Source: Gamarada debralockiae (taxonomy: Eukaryota > Ascomycota > Leotiomycetes > Helotiales > Hyphodiscaceae). From it: a stretch of 64,000 bases of DNA. A program made the position numbers and the translations under genes. Shown one piece after another: positions 1 through 11,737 of this stretch; the first letter of the stretch is position 1; each line of letters opens with the position of its first letter. A model generated the notes under the pieces. It was not told the origin of the DNA and searched no databases. It was given only the letters and a program-made list of their open reading frames with translations. Location: positions 21,619-85,618 of the forward strand of contig NXFV01000139.1 in NCBI GenBank assembly GCA_002803225.1, given 5' to 3'.

Positions 1-324
1 GCCAACGACACCAAAAAGCACGGTATCAATGTCGAAATTGATGTATATTTTGGGTTGGTGAAAGTAAGATCCAAATGCTGGCTGGTACGATTTTAGAGCC
101 TCCGTTCGAGACTCGTGACAAATGTGAAGGACGAGCGGAACGGGATCTGAGCTCCTCCATCCTGAGAAGGCTGACACCGTTTTGCCGTCAAAGGTGTCGT
201 ACTTCATTTTGTATTCAACACCGACGGTCCGAGGACCTGGAATGATGAGTCCCCATATCTTGAGACGGAGCTCAGACGGTAGTTGAGGAAAGAGAGTGAA
301 GGTCATTGTTTTGAGGCTCTCCAT
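1..324 (-). CDS. 2EXR-domain protein, 5' part only (runs off left edge)
   Basis: An open frame starts at an ATG at 324-322 and stays open to base 1, giving 108 residues without a stop, so the gene continues outside the window. The protein opens with a short leader and then FPQLPSELRLKIWGLIIPGP, which is the usual start of the fungal 2EXR domain (an F-box-like module common in large families in Leotiomycetes). Further on come LVLHICHESRTEALKSY and YINFDIDTVLF, the conserved middle and end of that domain. The biochemical role of 2EXR proteins is not established, so no function is claimed. The start is chosen as the first ATG before the domain. A downstream in-frame Met (residue 7) would also keep the domain complete. 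Confidence 0.8.
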   Translation of the reverse strand, partial: MESLKTMTFTLFPQLPSELRLKIWGLIIPGPRTVGVEYKMKYDTFDGKTVSAFSGWRSSDPVPLVLHICHESRTEALKSYQPAFGSYFHQPKIYINFDIDTVLFGVVG

Positions 325-1372
325 GGCGGATATTGGGCTTGTTGGATTGAAACAAAGGAAGTAAAGTTCGGTAACTTGGGGCTTTATACAGTTCTATCTC
401 TTTGGAGCCTGATTGAGAGTTGTAGACTGGTAATAGAAGGATGGAAGGATGGAACGATTTGAAGGCAGCAGCTTTCACGAAGTGAGGCGAGTCTGTCGGG
501 AATACTTCGGCTGCCGCGTCCTTTCAAATCGCGTCAAACAAACCCACATATGCAAAGCACAACGAACTTCATAGCGACTCAACGAAGCTGCCTCCCATTT
601 ATGTAAGTATGTCAAGCAAGGACCTCATTGCAAGAAAATTTGTTAAAGTCTGCAGCGCGGCTCAAGTTTCGCACGCTCCTCAGGAACATCAGGGAAAGGG
701 CTTGAAGCTTTGGTGACACGTGGGGATGAACACCGATTCGAATGTCTGCGAAGCAAACCCGTCGACGCTCTCAATTGCAAAACCCCCTCCATCGGCCGCT
801 CAAGTTTCGACCTGGAGCGAATACAAAAAGCAACGCCGCACACGAAGACCTGTTCCTCAATCCGTTCCCGAATCTGCGAACCACGTCTACGAAATTCTGA
901 GCATCAACATAGCTTCTGGCTTTTTTTTATGGCGGAATTGTTACAGAAACTGAGGCTTCGAACAGCCGTCTCCCAACCCCAGCAGCCGAACAGTCGAAGC
1001 CACAAGCCAAGATACCATTGAAATCACTCTATAGCAGGGTCGAATACGGCGACAATCTCTGAGATTAGAGGGTAATATGGCACGAAGATTCTTTAATAGA
1101 GGCCTGGGAGTTATCCCTGCAGCCACCACCGGAACCTTTACGCCTACGATGCCTCTCTTCAGAAAAGTCTATCTCGATCCCTATCCTTGCTCCATCGCTC
1201 ATGATCTCGACCCGACTATTCCCGCAGCGTTCTCGTCGACTTTGCTCAGGACTGCCACGATATCTTTCCACACAGCAGCTCGCATTTTCCGACCCTTCTC
1301 ACTGGTGATATTCGTCGCGCTCACCCTACGTTGGTCATTAGCTTGGTCCGTTCTGCAACGATATCTGTAGAT
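325..1372. other. intergenic, no gene recognised
   Basis: Several short frames exist on both strands, the longest about 100 residues (710-1021 and 1077-1370, both +). None has a recognisable domain, splice structure or family-like composition. The stretch probably holds the promoter of the 2EXR gene and the 3' flank of the SDR gene. Confidence 0.5.
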
Positions 1373-2336
1373 TTACTCCGCATATTTCTCGTCCGTTAAG
1401 TACGGTCTTCGAAATTGTCCATGCTGCTCAGGCGTTGTGGTACCCAACAATACCAGGGAGTTCGCCCCCATATCCGCCGAAGTGGCCTTCACCCAATAAA
1501 AAAACTGTAGGAAAAGCTGCATCGAAAATCCCCTACCGATATCTGTCTTGACAAACCCCGGACAGACAGAGTTGACGATTGGCGAAGGCCTATTCCACAT
1601 GTTATCTTCCGCGTAGCAAGGACATGGACTCTAGCAAGTGTTACCTTCCATCTGAATCAAGTGCAAGTTTCGCAATCTCAAGAATTGCGTATTGCTGAAA
1701 AAGCTTCGAAGTGCCATACTGCGGACGACCGCCAAGGTAGTTCTGTTTCTTGTTGAAGAAGTTCAAGGCATCTTCCTTTGGAAAGTTCGGAGAAGAGATG
1801 TCAACCAGATCAAAATGAGAGCCAGATCCAACAAATCCCAAGTGTTGGGTTTGGCCTTGCTTCTTGACTGATCGCATCCACTGGAGCATCAGAAGCCCGA
1901 GAAGGGTAGTTCCCAAAGTGTTGACCTGCAAATCCATCTCCCAGCCATCCGGAGACTCCTGGTGCACAAACGGCTGTGTCCCAGCATTCAACAATACAAT
2001 GTCAATTTCTCTGACGTCCTTCTTCCATGCCTTCATAAAGTCCTGCACGCCCGCGAGCGTATCCATATCCAGAATCCATACTCGGACAACACCTTTCTTT
2101 CCAGTGCGCTCTTCAATGGCTTTTTGGGTTTCAGCACCTCGTACTGCATTTCGAGCAGTGATATGGACTGGAGTTGCGCCGAGATTGACGTAGTGAATGG
2201 CGGTTTCGAGACCAAGACCACCTGTTGCACCCGTTATGAGAACTGACTGGCCTTGGAAGGAAAGATCAGAGGGGAGAACTTCGGGTTTCATAGGCGGCTG
2301 GAAGAATTCCCTGATAATGTCCCATAGTGCAGACAT
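1373..2336 (-). CDS. short-chain dehydrogenase/reductase (two exons)
   Basis: A classical NAD(P)-dependent SDR of 302 residues. Exon 1 is 1645-2336 and exon 2 is 1373-1589. The 55-nt intron 1590-1644 has a GTAACA donor and an AATAG acceptor, and joining it restores the run DGR-PSPIVNSVCPGFVKTD. The nucleotide-binding motif TGATGGLG lies near residue 36, LLNAG near residue 115, the catalytic Ser region in GFVGSGSH, and the catalytic YGTSK near residue 210. The motif CPGFVKTDIGR after the active site is the usual substrate-loop start. The layout resembles retinol dehydrogenase/WW-domain oxidoreductase-like SDRs that fungi use on small lipophilic or secondary metabolites; the substrate cannot be told from sequence. 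It stands alone, with no pathway partners next to it. Confidence 0.88.
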
Positions 2337-3051
2337 TTTGATGTTATTTTGTTGAGGTGTTGCTTTAAATCAAGATACTTCCCCTGGGGCATAACAGAGC
2401 CAAGGAACTCTTTAAGTTGTAAATGTTCGATTGTAAATGGCGATGGAAACGGATGTCCATATAATAAGCTACTTACGTCAGCCCACTGTAGTGGGGACGT
2501 TGCATTTGCGGGAAGAGTAGTCTCTTTTCAGGTTTCTGACAGAAGCGAAGATTCCGTTGATTCGTTCGCCGATCGTATATTCACGGCGGCCCAAGTACCA
2601 GATTGGCAAATTGCTGCGCCGCTAAGCAGCAGGCAGGCGGGAGTCAAGATGAACCAGCATTGCACAGGTTGCGCTTTAATTGGCACAAATGATGAGAACG
2701 CTTAGCCTTTATACGCTGCAACAAATCAACCTTTGCCGGGGTGTCGTTCACCCCGCGTCTGATCCAGAACCCAAGGTACATCGTATTCTGCGTCGCTTGT
2801 CAGGGTTTCATGCTACAAACGCTGCACCGAAATGATAATGACTCGCTTTATTTCATTCAAAGTACGAAACAACCATTTGCGGTAATCAGAGCCTCGCGGC
2901 TCAAATGAGGCCTTGTTAGCCTTGTGCTACGTGGAGTAGGGTCCTGTATGCTGACTAACAATTCGGTTTCAGCTGCCGAGCAAGGCAACATCTTCGAATT
3001 TCACCTCATCCAGCAACATTCTTATCTAGCATTCACCCAATTCGCATCATA
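2337..3051. other. divergent intergenic region between SDR and HET gene
   Basis: About 715 bases separate the starts of two divergently oriented genes and presumably carry both promoters. A 118-residue frame at 2349-2705 (+) has no recognisable features and overlaps the SDR upstream region. I see no repeat or motif I can support. Confidence 0.5.
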
Positions 3052-5271
3052 ATGTTATGCCCGATATGTGGACAGATCCCTGCTCGTTTCTTCTCTGGCG
3101 ACAGAGCTGACTTCGGAGACGATGAATCTGGTTCGAAATATTTCGAGCTTCCGTTTTCGGTCCCAGCCTTGCGAAAATCTGCGCGGGAATCTGGTTGCGA
3201 CTTATGCAAGCTTCTTTCAGATAACCTCTTAATCACCAATGCGGCCTACCGCCAGAACCTGGAAGAAGACTCATGGAATACTTGCGGTACGTTACCCTGC
3301 AATGACAAAATCCGCGTAAGCGCAACATCGGGAAGTATGCTTCGTTTTATCGGCATGAAGGATGGGATCGCGAGAAAAGCAGTTTTGCAGTATGATACAC
3401 AAGGTAAGTTGTCAATTAATTCCCTAAACTTCGAGGATAGTGTAGGTTGGGACAGCCTTGGGTAGGCTAACACTCTACCAGGGATCATAAAGCCAATTGC
3501 AGAGCATGCGGACAGCAACGCAGGCCTTCAAAAACTTTCAATTTGGATACAGGACTGCGTCAAAAACCATCGTGGTTGTCGACCTTTAAACTCAAACAAC
3601 GACCACTTCTTGCCAACTCGCTTGATCGATGTGGGCGCATTAGAGTCTGACAGCATTCACCTCGTCCTTACCGATGGATTCAAGGTTGAACCGAAGCAGA
3701 TCAAGTATCTCTCGTTAAGTCACTGCTGGGGAAACGCCGTACCACAATCCGCGACTACCAACATCGCCACTCTAGAATCTCGGCTACAAGACATTCCTAG
3801 CGAAAGCCTGACCAATAACTTTCGAGATCTCTGCACTCTTGCAAGAAAGTTGGACGTGCGATATGTGTGGATTGACAGTCTATGCATCATTCAAGACTCT
3901 CTGGAAGATTGGACAAGGGAGTCTAAGCTGATGGGAAAGGTCTTCTCACACTCCTATTGCACTGTCGGTGCTGCACTTCAGCCACGTCATTCTGTGGCAC
4001 ACGGAAGCGATGAAGATACTACAGGCTTTCTAGCTCACCGAAGCTCAAAGGTAGCAGCGATGGTGACTTTGCTAAGTAATGGCCTGCACGGAGAACAACA
4101 AATAACCCCAGAGGATCAACCCACAGCGGAACCAACCCCATGGTCATTATCCGGAGCTGCGGAGAGTTCAAAACCAGACGGCGAAGCAATATTACATCCA
4201 ACCCCTCAGCAAGACCCGGAGTCCAAGGGACCTCGCCGCAAATCCCAGATTCCCAGTCGCTTCTCACGGTCCGTCCCTATCCCTCGGGAGTCGCGCAAAC
4301 CGACTTCACCCCAGACATGCATATTCCCAGTCTTGCCTGGATGGCAAGAAATCTACGAAAGTTGCCCACTTCGCCACCGTGGTTGGACTATTCAAGAGCG
4401 CGAATTGTCGGTCCGCACTGTTTTCTTTACTGAAAAGCAGATGATATGGGAATGTCAAACCACGCAAGCAACTGAACAATTTCCAGCTCCATGGAAACAC
4501 AACAAAGATCAACGCCGGCTCATCTTTCCCCCCTCCAAAGACAAAAACGTCAACCTCCACAGATGGTATGATATGGTAGAGGATTATACGGAACGAAAAC
4601 TTTCGTTCAAGATAGATAAGTTGCCTGCAATCTCGGGATTAGCAGAGGCATTTGAGTTGGCCACGGGGTTAAGAAGCTACGTGGCTGGCTTGTGGGAGGA
4701 AGACTTGATTAACGGACTGCTGTGGGCCGTGCGCCGTCTATGGACCTTTGATGATCGTACATTAGAAATGAGAGAAACAGACTATCAAGCTCCGTCATGG
4801 TCATGGGCATCAGTTAATGAACCCGTGGAGTGGTGGTCGAGATATCTGCCGAAGTACTGGTCCGATTCACCTAATACACACACCAAGCCCTCTGTTCTTG
4901 GGATTCATACTATACCTCACGGCTCGGATCCCCGAGGACGTCTCGCTGGAGGCTTTTTGAGAGTTGAAGGTGTCCTCAAACTTCTATGTCTTGTACGTGG
5001 CCGGGGAACAGACGTAGAGGTCAAGGGCCCCGGTGGTGGAACCGCTGGCAAGGTAACTTGGGATCGTGGTACTCCGGACACGCCTGGTAACAGGTGTTGT
5101 GTGTTCCCTATATACCTAGCCCCAAACCATGGTAATATCAGACACTCACTTGGCCTCGTCCTTCTACCTACTGGAGAAAAGGAAAACCAATATCGACGCC
5201 TGGGGTTCATTTCGAATCTACAACCCAAGCAATATCAGGATTTGGCGCGAGAAGTTATAGAGATTGTGTAG
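3052..5271 (+). CDS. HET-domain protein, intact (two exons)
   Basis: Exons 3052-3403 and 3482-5271 are joined by a 78-nt intron (GTAAGT donor, ACCAG acceptor), giving 713 residues. The N-terminus is Cys-rich (CPICGQIP, GCDLCKLL), as is common in this family. The three blocks of the heterokaryon-incompatibility domain are present: YLSLSHCWG near residue 192, WIDSLCIIQD near 246 and RGWTIQEREL near 416, followed by the usual APSWSWASVN near 553. HET domains act in vegetative incompatibility, where they trigger regulated cell death after non-self recognition; this is known for characterised members, and most members are uncharacterised. A long low-complexity Pro/Ser/Arg stretch (about residues 330-410) separates blocks 2 and 3, longer than usual. 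The reading frame is fully open, unlike the HET loci further right in the window. Confidence 0.88.
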
Positions 5272-7019
5272 TGGTCAGCGTACTCCAAGAATCGTTAGTA
5301 TTCGAGCTCAGCGTCCTTGCCAGCCCATCCCAATTCGAAGGGGAGTTAGTCATTTCGGGTTCCCTACCAACACCAACTATTTGAACCCGCGCTGAACGCA
5401 ACGCAAATCGCGTTAATCTATTGGGCAGTTCTGGTACTAGTGCATACGACCTCACTTTCACCACCACTCTCTATCAACCCTCACATAGCGCTTATGGAGA
5501 AGATGACGGCCATCAAACTCATTTTATCACGTGACCTTATGCGTGAAGGGTCCTTTTGCTTTGCTCACTCTTCCGCTAGGTGGGAAAAGTAAAGGATCAG
5601 CGCGCCGGGGTATTTCATTCGAATACTAAACCCTTCATTCCGCATCACTTGGCCGAAACTTTCATCCTTGAAATTATACAGCTCTTTGATTCTTTTTGTA
5701 TTAGGACTCAGCAAAATGACATCACGCGACTTCCCAGAAAACACGTTGAGAGAGGACTACAGGTTTCATTCTCGTGAATACTTGTATTCTCTTGGTAAAG
5801 AGTCTTTCATTACCAGACTAACGAACAGGTACCTGTCTTCTTCGTACCGACTGCCCGACTATACCATCAACAGTGCCAATCAAAGATCCATGCCTGTATC
5901 CCCATCAGTCCTCGAGCTAAAATTTTCTGTTAGGCTGCTTTACTTTATTTGAGGGGAAGTCTTACTGTGATGCTCATTTGTCTTTGAAGCTTCTTCTCTA
6001 TATCTTGTAAACTTTTCTTCAATTCTCTCTCGCGATCTAAGGACGAACATGCACTGGCTTGGCTGAGTCGTTCGGTTGCAGTTGGGCCCGAGTAGATGAA
6101 GGTGCCTAACATGCTGGATGCTACCTGGTTACTGCATATCCCACATGAGCTTTGGGTCGAAAATAGTGACATGAAGGATTGGCCTAATTGGTTACCTTAA
6201 AGCTAGAATTGGCTGCTCTCGACGCCCAGACGAAGGGTCCGGAGTTCGCTGGTTACTACCCGTCGAGTTAGAATTTCCAAAACTCGGCGACAAGTAGTCT
6301 GCGCTGCTTACCTAGAAGATTTTTTCGGCGAATCTTCAGCCATGATTGTCCCACGTCACAATCTTGTTCCAACAAATAGAATCGAAACCTTGGATTCCAG
6401 AAATTGACTAATAATCAGCATTTAGCAAGGCAAAAATTCGCAACTGGTTCTTATACTACATCACAGTCTCTTCCACCGCAAGTGTTCTGGGGACGCTCAA
6501 ACCTTGCATATTCATGAAACCAGAAATGCGCTTTTGCTCATTATGCTCATTATTTCAGTGAAACAACGCATAACAAGAGATACGCGAATCGGTCCCAGAC
6601 CCACTCCACTTCACTCCAACAAGTATTTGAGTTTATACCGCGGACGGCTATTCTACGACATACTCGGAATCCTTCCCAAACGAGTAATATTTGTAAGAGC
6701 GTCTATCTTGTCAACTCCAAAGTTTGAGACGTGGCCGCATTTTGGCATATTCCATGGGCGTGAACGACTGTCAACGCCTTCGTTTGACTGTGGTTGAAAC
6801 CGCAAAGAATGGTGTTAGCTCAAATTCAACGGGATAGAGCTACATCTTCATATTCTTAAATCACACAGCCGGCCCATCGTATATAGAAGCTGCCCGACCA
6901 TTTCGCCCAGTGCCAGTGTCTGGACAATCGGCATACACCGAGATCACGCTAATGCTGTTGTGTAACCCACCATCGCTAAAAGTTCGCGTTCGCCACAAAT
7001 CTTTTGAGCCAACTCGAAA

Positions 7020-7041
7020 AGTTTTGAGCATGCTCAAAACT
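7020..7041. repeat. perfect 22-bp palindrome
   Basis: The segment reads identically on both strands, centred on GCATGC, with arms AGTTTTGAGCA. A further CTTGCTCAAAA half-copy follows directly. It could be a binding site for a dimeric regulator or simply chance. It lies 395 bases upstream of the C2H2 zinc-finger gene. Confidence 0.6.
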
Positions 7042-7235
7042 CTTGCTCAAAAGTAGTGCTTATGAAACTACTTCATATCAAGCCAGTTTACATACGAATT
7101 CTTTGCGGCTTAAACGCTGTGAAACTTATTAAGTAACCGCCTGATGATTCTGTGAACTCCTTCTCCACGATTTGTGACCGATTTTTGATGCAAGACTCCG
7201 TCTGTGGTTTGCTTTCGCGGTTAGCAGACATCGTC

Positions 7236-7256
7236 GTTCGTTCGTTCGTTCGTTCG
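7236..7256. repeat. TTCG tetranucleotide microsatellite
   Basis: Five consecutive TTCG units are directly visible, in sequence that appears non-coding. Confidence 0.85.
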
Positions 7257-7435
7257 GCTCTTTGCGTGATAGACGGGTTGCGCCTGACTCAAATCCAACC
7301 GGAGGATCATAGCGTCCAGTGACATTAGGTATCGCAAACATTTTTCGAGTATTGTATACACAATTTTGCATCCCTTGTTTCCCGAGGCGCGGAATGCCCG
7401 AGCTCCCCAGCTAATACCATGTTTCTCAGGAAACT

Positions 7436-10356
7436 ATGGCCACCAAAAGCAGGCACGAGCAGCACCGCATCGAAAAAGGCGGTAAGCCAGACGAAGCCAA
7501 AGCACCCCACCATAGTGCCCATACCCGAGAATATACATACCATGGAAATGCCTCAGAAAATACCCCACGTTCTCCCGGCCACCCAAGTAAGTTGAGTAAT
7601 TTCAACAAATTCCATACCTTTTTTGTCTTGAATTCTGGCTCGAGTCTCTCGTTCCCCATCTAAGTACTTCGTACTGGGTTGGCAATATTATTACCGTCAA
7701 TTTACTGACTTGGATCTATTAGAAAGCATTCTAGCCAAACAGCCTGCGCTGCCACTGAGTCAACTTATATCACTTATGAATTCCGAGGAAAACGAAGAGG
7801 AAAACGAAACCCAGGATGAGGTGCAGAGCAGTTCTGGTATCTATTCTTGGGGTTATAAGCCTTCAGCTTTCAAGGTGTGCGATCTTACTCTGCCAGACCG
7901 CACACGTACGGATATAGGTGGAATTGAACCCAGTAAGCTTCTTGACCTCTGATTGATTGACAGCTTAACTTGCGATAACGTAGGGGTCACTCTGAAAAAG
8001 GAGGATTCAATCACACCGACCTCCCTATCTGGCATGTCAACCCAAACTGAGCATGCGCCTCTGCCTCGAACCACCTGCCCGGCTCCTGATTGTTCTGAAC
8101 ACTTTGCACGAAAGTCAGGTACCCAGCATGAGGAAGACCATGAAGTGATGCAATACTGCGAAAGGACTGGTTGTGACTATCCTGGCACAAAGCGGGTGGG
8201 AACACTCAAAGACCATGTAGCGGAGAAACATCCCGAACTCCTCGACGGTCGGTTTGGTGCTCCATGACCAAGGATGGAACTGATGGGAGTGAACAGTATC
8301 CCTGAATGTACCACCAGCGATTAGCGACCAATTAGCACATTCAACTGAGTTGGAATTTTTGCAGTTGCAACAGAATCTCGCCAAGAAGCATCCTAATACC
8401 TACAATTGTTAGCATTGTGTCATCGTTCACGCAGAGAACAGGGCTAACGAGATTCACTAGCACTTCCGAGTGTACCCGAGGCTGTCCAGCGAGGTGAAGA
8501 TCAATTGGGATCACAGTACCATGGTTATCATGACGATTTGCCATCCTATCAACTGCCGAATGGACTTGAAAGAAAGGCAGAAGCTGGATTCGAGCGGGAA
8601 CAAGAAGCCTTACCGTATGAGGACCGCCCTAAGGACCCGAAAAAGGAGAGTTGTTTGCTGGAAGAGCATCGTCTTAAGTGCGCAACTATGCCGGAACCCT
8701 GCGACTCAGAAACGTCCGATGATATTCCAGAACACGTTAGGCTGATACCGGAAAGCTGCGAACTTGTTTACTATCTTGGTATCGGTGCATGGGCTTTGGA
8801 CGTTTTGGAGATTATCACGGTCCCGCCATTTATTGACTTCACTATGGCGGATCTTTACGCATTATGTGACGATGGGTGCGATATCGGCATAATCCAATGC
8901 GCCGGGGGCTCCAGTAGATCCCATTCGGCCCAAAACGCTCCACAAGGCTCACAGTCTGGCTCGATCGGGCGCCGCGTGGAAACCAAAAATTCACACAAGC
9001 GTCCTTGCGCAGACGAGAGAAGCCAGGACGAGGATGGAGACCCCGAAAATTTGAAAAGATCGAAAACCAGAAGATATTCTGCTCCTGCTCAAGATAAGAA
9101 GTTAGCGTGTCCGTTTTACAAGAATGAACGTACACGGGCCGAGCACCCGCGCTGCGCTGGCCGGGGTTACTCAGACGTTGCGAGAGTGAAGTATGTCCCA
9201 CCCAATGCTGTCGTCAGAAAGCATTTCGTTGACCAAATCTCCTCAGAGAACACCTCTATCGAATCCACTCACCTCCCCCTAATCCGTGCCCTAGATGCGC
9301 ACTCAGTTTCAAAAAACCCCAGCAGTTGGACGACCACCTCCGGGATGGCTGCGACCTGGGGCCAGAAAGACCATCTTATGACATTACCGCAGACATGAAG
9401 GCTGAGCTGAAATCTCGGAAGAAGAATGGCAAGGACCCGTCCTTCGAAGAGCGTTGGTTTGATGTTTATCGTTTACTCTTTCCCGGCGATCCGATTCCTG
9501 ACGATCCCTGTAAGTCCTCCCATAAGCCCAGGGACTTGAAGAACTGTGAAGCTGAAACCAAAAAGATCAAGACCAGTGTGCTCGAGATGGCTATTCGAAA
9601 TTCTCTAGCCAGTTAACACATCTTTTCGAGCAAGGCCTCGATTCTATCATCCGCGAGTTTGTGCCGGTTCCGGATTCCGCAGAACTCCTTAAATCCCGCC
9701 TTTTATCTCATTTATCTGCAGCGGGGAATCAGCTCGATGACAGCTACCAAGATTACCAAGAATCCGGAACCGCTCCACACGAGATCGAACCGGGCAAATT
9801 TGGGCTCATTTTGAACGCACCACAATCTCACGACTCCGGGAACAATCTCAATCCTTATCCGAATTTCGAGCCTGTGACAGAGTCTCTTCAGTCCCAAACA
9901 GATCTCTCAAGGGCTATCGTTCTTTCCAACTATGATCCAGTTTCTCAGACTCCAATGCCTCCAACTCCGAAGCTTGGCTTTGCGCCGACCCCGTTTACTG
10001 CCAACATGTGTATCCGTCGTACTTCATCCAGTGACACTTGTGCCGATTCGGGTTATGGGTCTGGAACGTGTGGCAATCCCGACTGCGTTTTCAATGGTGG
10101 CTGCCTCCAGTGCGCTGATCTTTCCGTAGATTGGGATATCAATACTGCTGCCACAAACCTCTCTTGGATCGAGACCTCCGCTATTACTGCTCCGATTCTG
10201 CCCACAAAATCATCAGACAAGAGTCACGAGAGAGATAATAGTGCTGTCATTCCAGTAATTTCGACAGCTGACATGGACCGGCTTCTTGCGCGTCAATTCT
10301 CCAACCCACACCTTGAGAATGCGTACGCATGGGATCAAGCTAATGCCAGCAAATGA
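7436..10356 (+). CDS. C2H2 zinc-finger protein, seven exons
   Basis: Exons 7436-7586, 7723-7932, 7984-8247, 8297-8407, 8461-9190, 9247-9509 and 9566-10356 join in phase to 839 residues. Introns are 136, 51, 49, 53, 56 and 56 nt. All have GT-AG ends; the third (donor GTCGGT) is the weakest call. A tandem finger pair lies at about residues 152-202 (CPAPDC...H, then CERTGC...HVAEKH). A second zinc module spans about 460-525: ACPFYK-like start, C-rich CAGRGYSDVARVKEHLYRIH, then PPNPCPRCALSF with HLRDGC. The following FEERWFDVYRLLFPGDPIPD and LTHLFEQGLDSIIREFVP are typical of a fungal-specific C2H2 family. A highly acidic, Ser-rich segment (residues 65-85) and a disordered tail flank these. It is presumably a nuclear nucleic-acid-binding protein; the target is unknown. 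Confidence 0.82.
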
Positions 10357-11737
10357 TTTTGCCTTAGGGTTCTTATCCAGCGGCCTTCAAATCAGGTGGC
10401 GGATCAACGGAGGACGCCCGGACTTTCTCCTCTCAACGTCCCTCTCGAGATCGTTTATTATTCTCTTATTCATGGTCAACTTAGTGCATGAACGGTGGAA
10501 TCTAGCATGTTGAGTAATAGACGTATTGGATACATCTGATCATGGAGGGATGGTACATATTTGACAAGAATCTCTAGCCCCGGGGGATAGCGCCGCGTGA
10601 TCTAGAACGATTTGTGTCCATTTCACGACTCTTCTAGTTTCATTTCCATTCAATGATAATTGAGAATTTATAGACTAGCACAGAATTTGGGAACCAGTAC
10701 CGGATCTTAATGCTCTCCTTGTCCTTTTTTCGTTTTAGCTCGTTTGTTCTCAACCTGCTTTAACTGCCAACATCACTCTCAGACCGCCACCAAACCGTCC
10801 GGAAATAGTTACGAAATAGCCATGAAGTAATTTCAACACTCCTTGAAAACACAATTCATTTCTAAACTAACACGTGCTACAAATCTACCTCCTCTATCCT
10901 CTCGCTGATTAGATCACTTCGCCCTGGAGGGAAAGGGATGTGGTCAGATGATCAGGTCCAGCCTCAGCTTAGTTAGATCTCAGCCTTACTCTTCCAAACA
11001 AATATAATTCAAGGTTCCTCTTCAGGTACATTAACTTCTTATTCATAAGTTCATTTTCACAATACGATTCCTTTCTCCTTATTCCCTCCATGTCCGGTGT
11101 CAATACATGGAACGTTCAGAAACTATTGTAAGCCTTGAGAAAACGGTCTAAGACAGAAAACTCAGACTGAGATGCGACGTGCACCAAAGGTCTGAGAACG
11201 CATCTTTTAAGAGAAGCAGTGTGGAGTGAATGGACAAAGGTGAAGTTCACTTTCCTGGGGTGTCACGTGCAACAGCCTTTGAGGAACCCCTCGATAGTCG
11301 CTTCGCCTACAAAAGACGCCCAAAGTCCAGTTTGAATGAAAGAGGGGCGTACAGAAGTTTTGTGCTTCTCCCTTCCGTTGACTGGGGCTCGAGATTCTTC
11401 TCACATTGTGATTGGCTGCCCCATATTCGGCCTCTACACAATGAATGCAAGTCACATGTCCCTAGAGGCTCTAAGCTGTCGGGACGAGCCTCAGTCTTCA
11501 ATCAGAGTGGATTGGGTGTGCATTCTGCCGTGCTGAGGCCAGGGGTTTATATTGATCAGATTATCAAATAGGTATCGGTCTGCTTCCAATCATCATGGTG
11601 TCTTGATTCAAGCATCTTGTCAATCCACCTCTCATTCAGTGGCTGCACACTATCCATACACATCCCATGTTCTCCCATAGCAACATGCTTCCTCCAATGC
11701 CCATATCCATATCCTCTCCCAAATAACCACCAAATAC
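10357..11737. other. intergenic region between convergent genes
   Basis: About 1.4 kb between the 3' ends of the C2H2 gene and the MFS gene. Only short frames occur (for example 11230-11571 +), with no recognisable domain. Nothing further is supported. Confidence 0.5.

Larger units (their letters stand above)
5272..7435. other. 2.2-kb intergenic region, no gene recognised
   Basis: Frames of 60-97 residues occur (5668-5952 +, 5945-6172 -, 6504-6797 +), but none shows family motifs or convincing splice partners. A perfect 22-base palindrome lies at 7020-7041 and a short TTCG microsatellite at 7236-7256. Confidence 0.5.

Noticed and set aside
1077..1370. 97-residue frame with a hydrophobic end
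   Set aside because: No signal peptide, no family resemblance and no neighbouring exon; likely a chance frame next to the SDR 3' end.
1606..1644. 39-nt intron in the SDR gene using the nearer AG
   Set aside because: That join gives an immediate stop; the acceptor at 1590-1591 keeps the frame and restores the family sequence.
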